The translations under genes were made by a program, and so were the position numbers. 64,000 bases of DNA, taken from the NCBI RefSeq assembly GCF_016793225.1, contig NZ_JAEUMN010000022.1, forward strand, positions 1 through 64,000, read 5' to 3'. Positions 60,989-64,000 of the stretch are shown here, piece by piece. The DNA is from Phenylobacterium sp. (lineage in GTDB: Bacteria; Pseudomonadota; Alphaproteobacteria; Caulobacterales; Caulobacteraceae). The notes under the pieces were generated by a model. The model was not told the DNA's origin, did not search any database, and worked only from the letters and a program-made list of their open reading frames with translations. Numbering within the stretch: the stretch's first letter is position 1; each line of letters starts with the position of its first letter.

Positions 60989-61432
60989 TTGCAGCACCAC
61001 GTCTCGCGCGTGCTGCCGTACACGCCCGACCAGCTCTTCCAGCTTGTCGGCGATGTGGACCGCTACCCCGAGTTCGTGCCCTGGATCACCGCCATGCGCA
61101 CGTGGAACCGGCGGCAGGTCCGCGACGACGCCGACCAGCTGGACGCCGAGGCCGGCGTCGGCTTCTCGTTCCTGAAGGAGCGCTTCGCCACCCGTGTGCT
61201 CCGCGACGGGGCCGCCCGGCAGATCGACGTCAACCTGCTCTCGGGCCCGTTCCGCAGGCTGGTGAACCGCTGGCGCTTTCTGCCGGACGACGCCGGCACG
61301 CGGATCGAGTTCGACATCGACTTCCAGTTCAAGTCGCGTCTGCTGGACGGCCTCCTGGCCGCCAATTTCCACCACGCGGTGGAACGCCTGATGCGCTGCT
61401 TCGAGGATCGCGCGAAGGCGCTCTACGGCTAG
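60989..61432 (+). CDS. RatA/Coq10-family (START domain) protein
   Basis: A 147-residue SRPBCC-fold protein. SRVLPYTPDQLFQLVGDVDRYPEFVPW is the hallmark of the Coq10/RatA family, followed by a beta-rich body and a long C-terminal helix (LLDGLLAANFHHAVERLMRCFEDRA). In mitochondria the relative Coq10 binds ubiquinone; the E. coli relative RatA was reported to affect ribosome joining. Quinone binding is the more likely role here. It starts TTG at 60989, one base after the lipA stop, a rare but plausible start. lipA-ratA pairing is common in alphaproteobacteria. Confidence 0.88.
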   Translation: MQHHVSRVLPYTPDQLFQLVGDVDRYPEFVPWITAMRTWNRRQVRDDADQLDAEAGVGFSFLKERFATRVLRDGAARQIDVNLLSGPFRRLVNRWRFLPDDAGTRIEFDIDFQFKSRLLDGLLAANFHHAVERLMRCFEDRAKALYG

Positions 61433-61452
61433 GCGCGCCGCCGCCGCCCCAC

Positions 61453-62793
61453 TCAGGACCCTTTCGGGATCGTCCTCCGGCGCGCCGCGCGGGTGGCGAG
61501 CATGACGACGAACCCTGCCGCCAGGACGCCGGCCAGCGCCGGAAGCTCCTTCGTCGCCCCGAACGCGACCACGGCCGCCATGGACAGGATCGCCGCGACG
61601 GCGGCGACGCGGGCGAAGGGCAGGCGGAAGGCGGCCGGCGGCGCCTGGGCGCGGCCCACCAGCCGGATCAGCGCGACGCAGGCCAGGATGTAGACCACGA
61701 GCCGCGCCGCCGTGGACATGGTCAGCGCGCTCAGCAGGTCGCTGACCATGCCGGCGCCGAAGCCGACGAGGCTCGAGACCACGATGGCCACGTGCGGCGT
61801 CCGCCAGCGCGGATGGATCCTGGCGAGCAGCGCAGGAACCTCCCCATGCTCGGCCAGCGCCAGCAGGTTGCGGGGCATGGAGACCACGATCACGAGGAGG
61901 GTGCCGAGGGTGACGGCCAGGGCGCCCGCCGAGACCACGGCGGCGCCGAGCGGCCCGTAGAGGGTCCGTCCGGCCTCGGCGAAGGGGCGATCGTTGGCGG
62001 CTGGGTCCGCGAGCACCCCCACGCAGGCCACGAAGGCGAGGGCGAAGACCGCCGTCACGAGGGCCAGGGCGAAGAGCAGGCTCGCCGGCACGTCGCGCCG
62101 CGGGTCCCGCGCCTCGCCGGCGACGAGCGCGGCGCGCTCGAAGCCCGAGTACCCGAAGATGAAGATCAGCATGGCCTGGATGAAGGGCGTGGCCGCGGGC
62201 GGCGGCGCGGCGGGCGCGAGGCGGTCCATCTGCGCGAACGGCAGGACGGCGGCCAGGAAGAGCGCGATGAAGGCCAGCTTGACGGCGATGACGAGGTTGC
62301 TCGCGCCGGCCGCCTGCCGGATGCCCACCAGGACGATCCCCGTGCAGACCAGCCCGACGGCGCCCAGGGCGAGGATCCGCCCCGCGCCCTCGCCCAATGC
62401 GGGCACGTAGCCGGCCAGGTAGCTGACGAAGAGGTTGCTGAGGGTCGCGGCGCCCAGCGCCTGGGCCACCCAGAGCATCCAGCCCGAGGCGAAGGCGATC
62501 CAGGGCGGCAGCGCGGCGCGAGCGTACAGGTAAGGCCCGCCGGTCCCGCTGAACCGGCTGCCGAGCTCGGCGAAGCACAAGATCACCGGCAGCACGGCCA
62601 GGGCGCTGGCCAGCAGCACCAGGAGGCCCCAGCCGTCGACGAGGCCGTAGACCTTGGCCGGGGCGGTCAGCATGCCCGCGCCCAGCATGACGTTCAGCAG
62701 GAACCCGATGATGTCGCGCCGACGCAGGGCGCGGACCAGCTGGCCTTCGGCGGCCGCCGGCTCGGCGGACGAGAGCGCGCCGTCTGCCTTCAC
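61453..62793 (-). CDS. APC-family amino acid permease
   Basis: A 446-residue membrane transporter with about 12 helices. The first holds FLLNVMLGAGMLTAPAKVYGLV, with the GAG loop that binds amino groups. ELGSRFSGTGGPYLYARAAL and FIFGYSGFERAALVAGEARDPRRDVPASL are usual APC motifs. Substrate cannot be inferred. It is followed on the minus strand, upstream, by the CinA-type gene with 2 bases between, so they may be one unit. Confidence 0.87.
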   Translation of the reverse strand: MKADGALSSAEPAAAEGQLVRALRRRDIIGFLLNVMLGAGMLTAPAKVYGLVDGWGLLVLLASALAVLPVILCFAELGSRFSGTGGPYLYARAALPPWIAFASGWMLWVAQALGAATLSNLFVSYLAGYVPALGEGAGRILALGAVGLVCTGIVLVGIRQAAGASNLVIAVKLAFIALFLAAVLPFAQMDRLAPAAPPPAATPFIQAMLIFIFGYSGFERAALVAGEARDPRRDVPASLLFALALVTAVFALAFVACVGVLADPAANDRPFAEAGRTLYGPLGAAVVSAGALAVTLGTLLVIVVSMPRNLLALAEHGEVPALLARIHPRWRTPHVAIVVSSLVGFGAGMVSDLLSALTMSTAARLVVYILACVALIRLVGRAQAPPAAFRLPFARVAAVAAILSMAAVVAFGATKELPALAGVLAAGFVVMLATRAARRRTIPKGS

Positions 62794-62795
62794 GG

Positions 62796-63299
62796 CTACT
62801 TCGACGTCACACGGTCGCGCAGCATCTGCAGGGCGGCCTGCACGGCGCCCAGCTGGACGCCCTCGCGGGTCTCCTCCTCGAAGAAGTGCTCCTCGTGCAC
62901 GAGCCGCTGGTTCGTTCGCGCCGTGGCGATGTGGACCGTGCCCACCGGCTTCAGCCGCGTCCCGCCGGCGGGACCCGCCACGCCGGTGATCGCCACCGAG
63001 ATGTGGGCGTTGGACGCTTCCAGCGCGCCCTCGGCCATCATGCGCGCGACCGGCTCGGAAACCGCGCCCAGGTCGGCGATCAGGTCGCCGGGCACGCCCA
63101 GCAGCTCCTGCTTGGCCCGGTTCGAATAGGTGACGAACCCGCGTTCGAACACATCGGACGAGCCGGGGATGGAGCAGATGGCGCCCGCCACCAGGCCGCC
63201 GGTGCAGCTCTCGGCGGTGACGATCCGGAGCGAACGCTCGCGCGCCTCGTCGATGAGAAGCCGGGCCAGGGTGACGATCTCCAGGTTGAACATCGACAT
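62796..63299 (-). CDS. CinA-family nicotinamide-nucleotide amidohydrolase
   Basis: A 167-residue stand-alone CinA C-terminal domain (PncC-type). It deamidates NMN to recycle NAD. Family motifs: IVTAESCTGGLVAGAICSIPGSSDVFERGFVTYSNRAKQELLG and ALEASNAHISVAITGVAGPAGGT. The start is ATG 63299 or ATG 63293. It lacks the N-terminal MoaB-like domain of full CinA. Confidence 0.93.
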   Translation of the reverse strand: MSMFNLEIVTLARLLIDEARERSLRIVTAESCTGGLVAGAICSIPGSSDVFERGFVTYSNRAKQELLGVPGDLIADLGAVSEPVARMMAEGALEASNAHISVAITGVAGPAGGTRLKPVGTVHIATARTNQRLVHEEHFFEEETREGVQLGAVQAALQMLRDRVTSK

Positions 63300-63375
63300 G
63301 CCTTGGTCCCCTTTACCGTGCGCCGCTCTGCACAGAGCATCGACAGGCCACTCCGTTCAAGGCGATTCGAGACCC

Positions 63376-64000
63376 ATGACCACGCTCGCCGCCGCGCCTG
63401 CGGCCCGCCAACCGCCCGCGGCGCTCTTCGTGCTCACGGTGTTCACGAGCGCCGCGCTGGTGTTCCTGGTCCAGCCGATGGTCGCCAAGCTGGTGCTGCC
63501 GCTGCTGGGCGGAAGCCCGTCGGTCTGGAACACCTCGATGGCGTTCTTCCAGATCGCCCTCCTGGCCGGCTACTTCTACGCCCACCTCCTGCAGCGCATC
63601 CCGTCCGTACGGGCCCAGGCCATGACGCACGTCGCGGCCCTGCTGATCGCCGCCGTGGCGCTGCCCCTGCGGGTGAACGGGCTGGCGGGCCCGCCCTCGT
63701 CCGACCATCCCAACCTCTGGCTGCTGGCGGTCCTGGCGCTCTCGATCGGCGCCCCGTTTGCGATCCTGTCCGCCACCGCGCCGCTGGTGCAGGCCTGGCA
63801 TGCGCGCACCCTCGGGAGCATCGAGGGCAAGGAGCCCTATGCGCTCTACGCCGCGTCCAACCTGGGCAGCCTGATCGCGCTCCTGGCCTATCCCGTCGTG
63901 GTCGAGCCCACGATGACGCTGGTGGGGCAGCGCATGGGATGGAGCGCAGGCTACGGCCTGTTCGTGGTGGTGATCGGGGTCCTGGCGGTCGCGGTCTCAC
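63376..64000 (+). CDS. Membrane protein, N-terminal part (fused MFS/spermidine-synthase type), cut by right edge
   Basis: An open reading frame that starts ATG at 63376 and runs off the window; 208 residues are visible. At least six membrane segments are present (FVLTVFTSAALVFLVQPMVA, AFFQIALLAGYFYAHLL, VAALLIAAVALPL, LWLLAVLALSIGAPFAI, YALYAASNLGSLIALLAYPV, YGLFVVVIGVLAVAV). The pattern FLVQPMVAKLVLPLLGGSPSVWNTSMAFFQ, and later YALYAASNLGSLIALLAYP, is typical of the fused membrane/spermine-spermidine synthase family. The catalytic domain would lie outside the window. Confidence 0.72.
   Translation, partial: MTTLAAAPAARQPPAALFVLTVFTSAALVFLVQPMVAKLVLPLLGGSPSVWNTSMAFFQIALLAGYFYAHLLQRIPSVRAQAMTHVAALLIAAVALPLRVNGLAGPPSSDHPNLWLLAVLALSIGAPFAILSATAPLVQAWHARTLGSIEGKEPYALYAASNLGSLIALLAYPVVVEPTMTLVGQRMGWSAGYGLFVVVIGVLAVAVS

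Overview
The window is very GC-rich, densely coded alphaproteobacterial DNA, almost certainly from Caulobacterales and most like Phenylobacterium or Caulobacter. The gene order supports this: the run rpsB-tsf-pyrH-frr-uppS-cdsA-dxr-mmpA-bamA-skp-lpxD-fabZ-lpxA-lpxI-lpxB, the run eno-ftsB-pdhA-pdhB-pdhC-lpd-lipA-ratA, and SOS boxes of the alphaproteobacterial type GTTC-N7-GTTC. No rRNA, tRNA, CRISPR array, prophage or insertion sequence was found. No stretch over 300 bases lacks a gene.

Layout. 1-2271: end of proS, then the lipoprotein-release transporter lolC-lolD. 2265-6083: a compact ECF sigma-factor module with a small secreted protein, a divergent S8-family protease, sigma and anti-sigma factors, and an outer-membrane barrel protein. 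All of its transcription units are preceded by the same promoter pattern, GGAATA-N16-CGTCT, present four times. 6108-9743: an SOS-boxed promoter, a 29-residue SidA-like membrane peptide and dnaE. 9919-25257: translation, isoprenoid, phospholipid, outer-membrane assembly and lipid A genes, all on the plus strand with many start/stop overlaps. 25351-28095: gltA and gltX on the minus strand. 28046-30576: comEC and an ASCH-domain gene. 30573-38445: lexA, trpC, trpD, trpG, then trpE and a PpiD-like foldase gene on the minus strand, interrupted by two plus-strand genes. 38572-49047: tpiA, secG, pyrG, rpmF and assorted enzymes, including a PhoX-like protein and a membrane-anchored LytTR regulator. 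49104-61432: eno, ftsB, the pyruvate dehydrogenase genes with embedded GFA-family and peroxidase genes, and lipA. 61453-64000: an amino-acid permease, a CinA-type amidase and the start of a membrane protein cut by the right edge.

Two points stand out. First, the ECF module looks like a self-contained cell-envelope regulon: a sigma factor, its membrane anti-sigma factor, and three exported products share one promoter pattern. The sigma operon and the protease are fired from one almost perfectly symmetric bidirectional promoter. Second, a very small gene directly upstream of dnaE, under a LexA box, matches the SOS-induced cell-division inhibitor SidA in size, topology and regulation. The lexA gene in the same window has its own box. 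These are readings of the sequence; no database search was possible.
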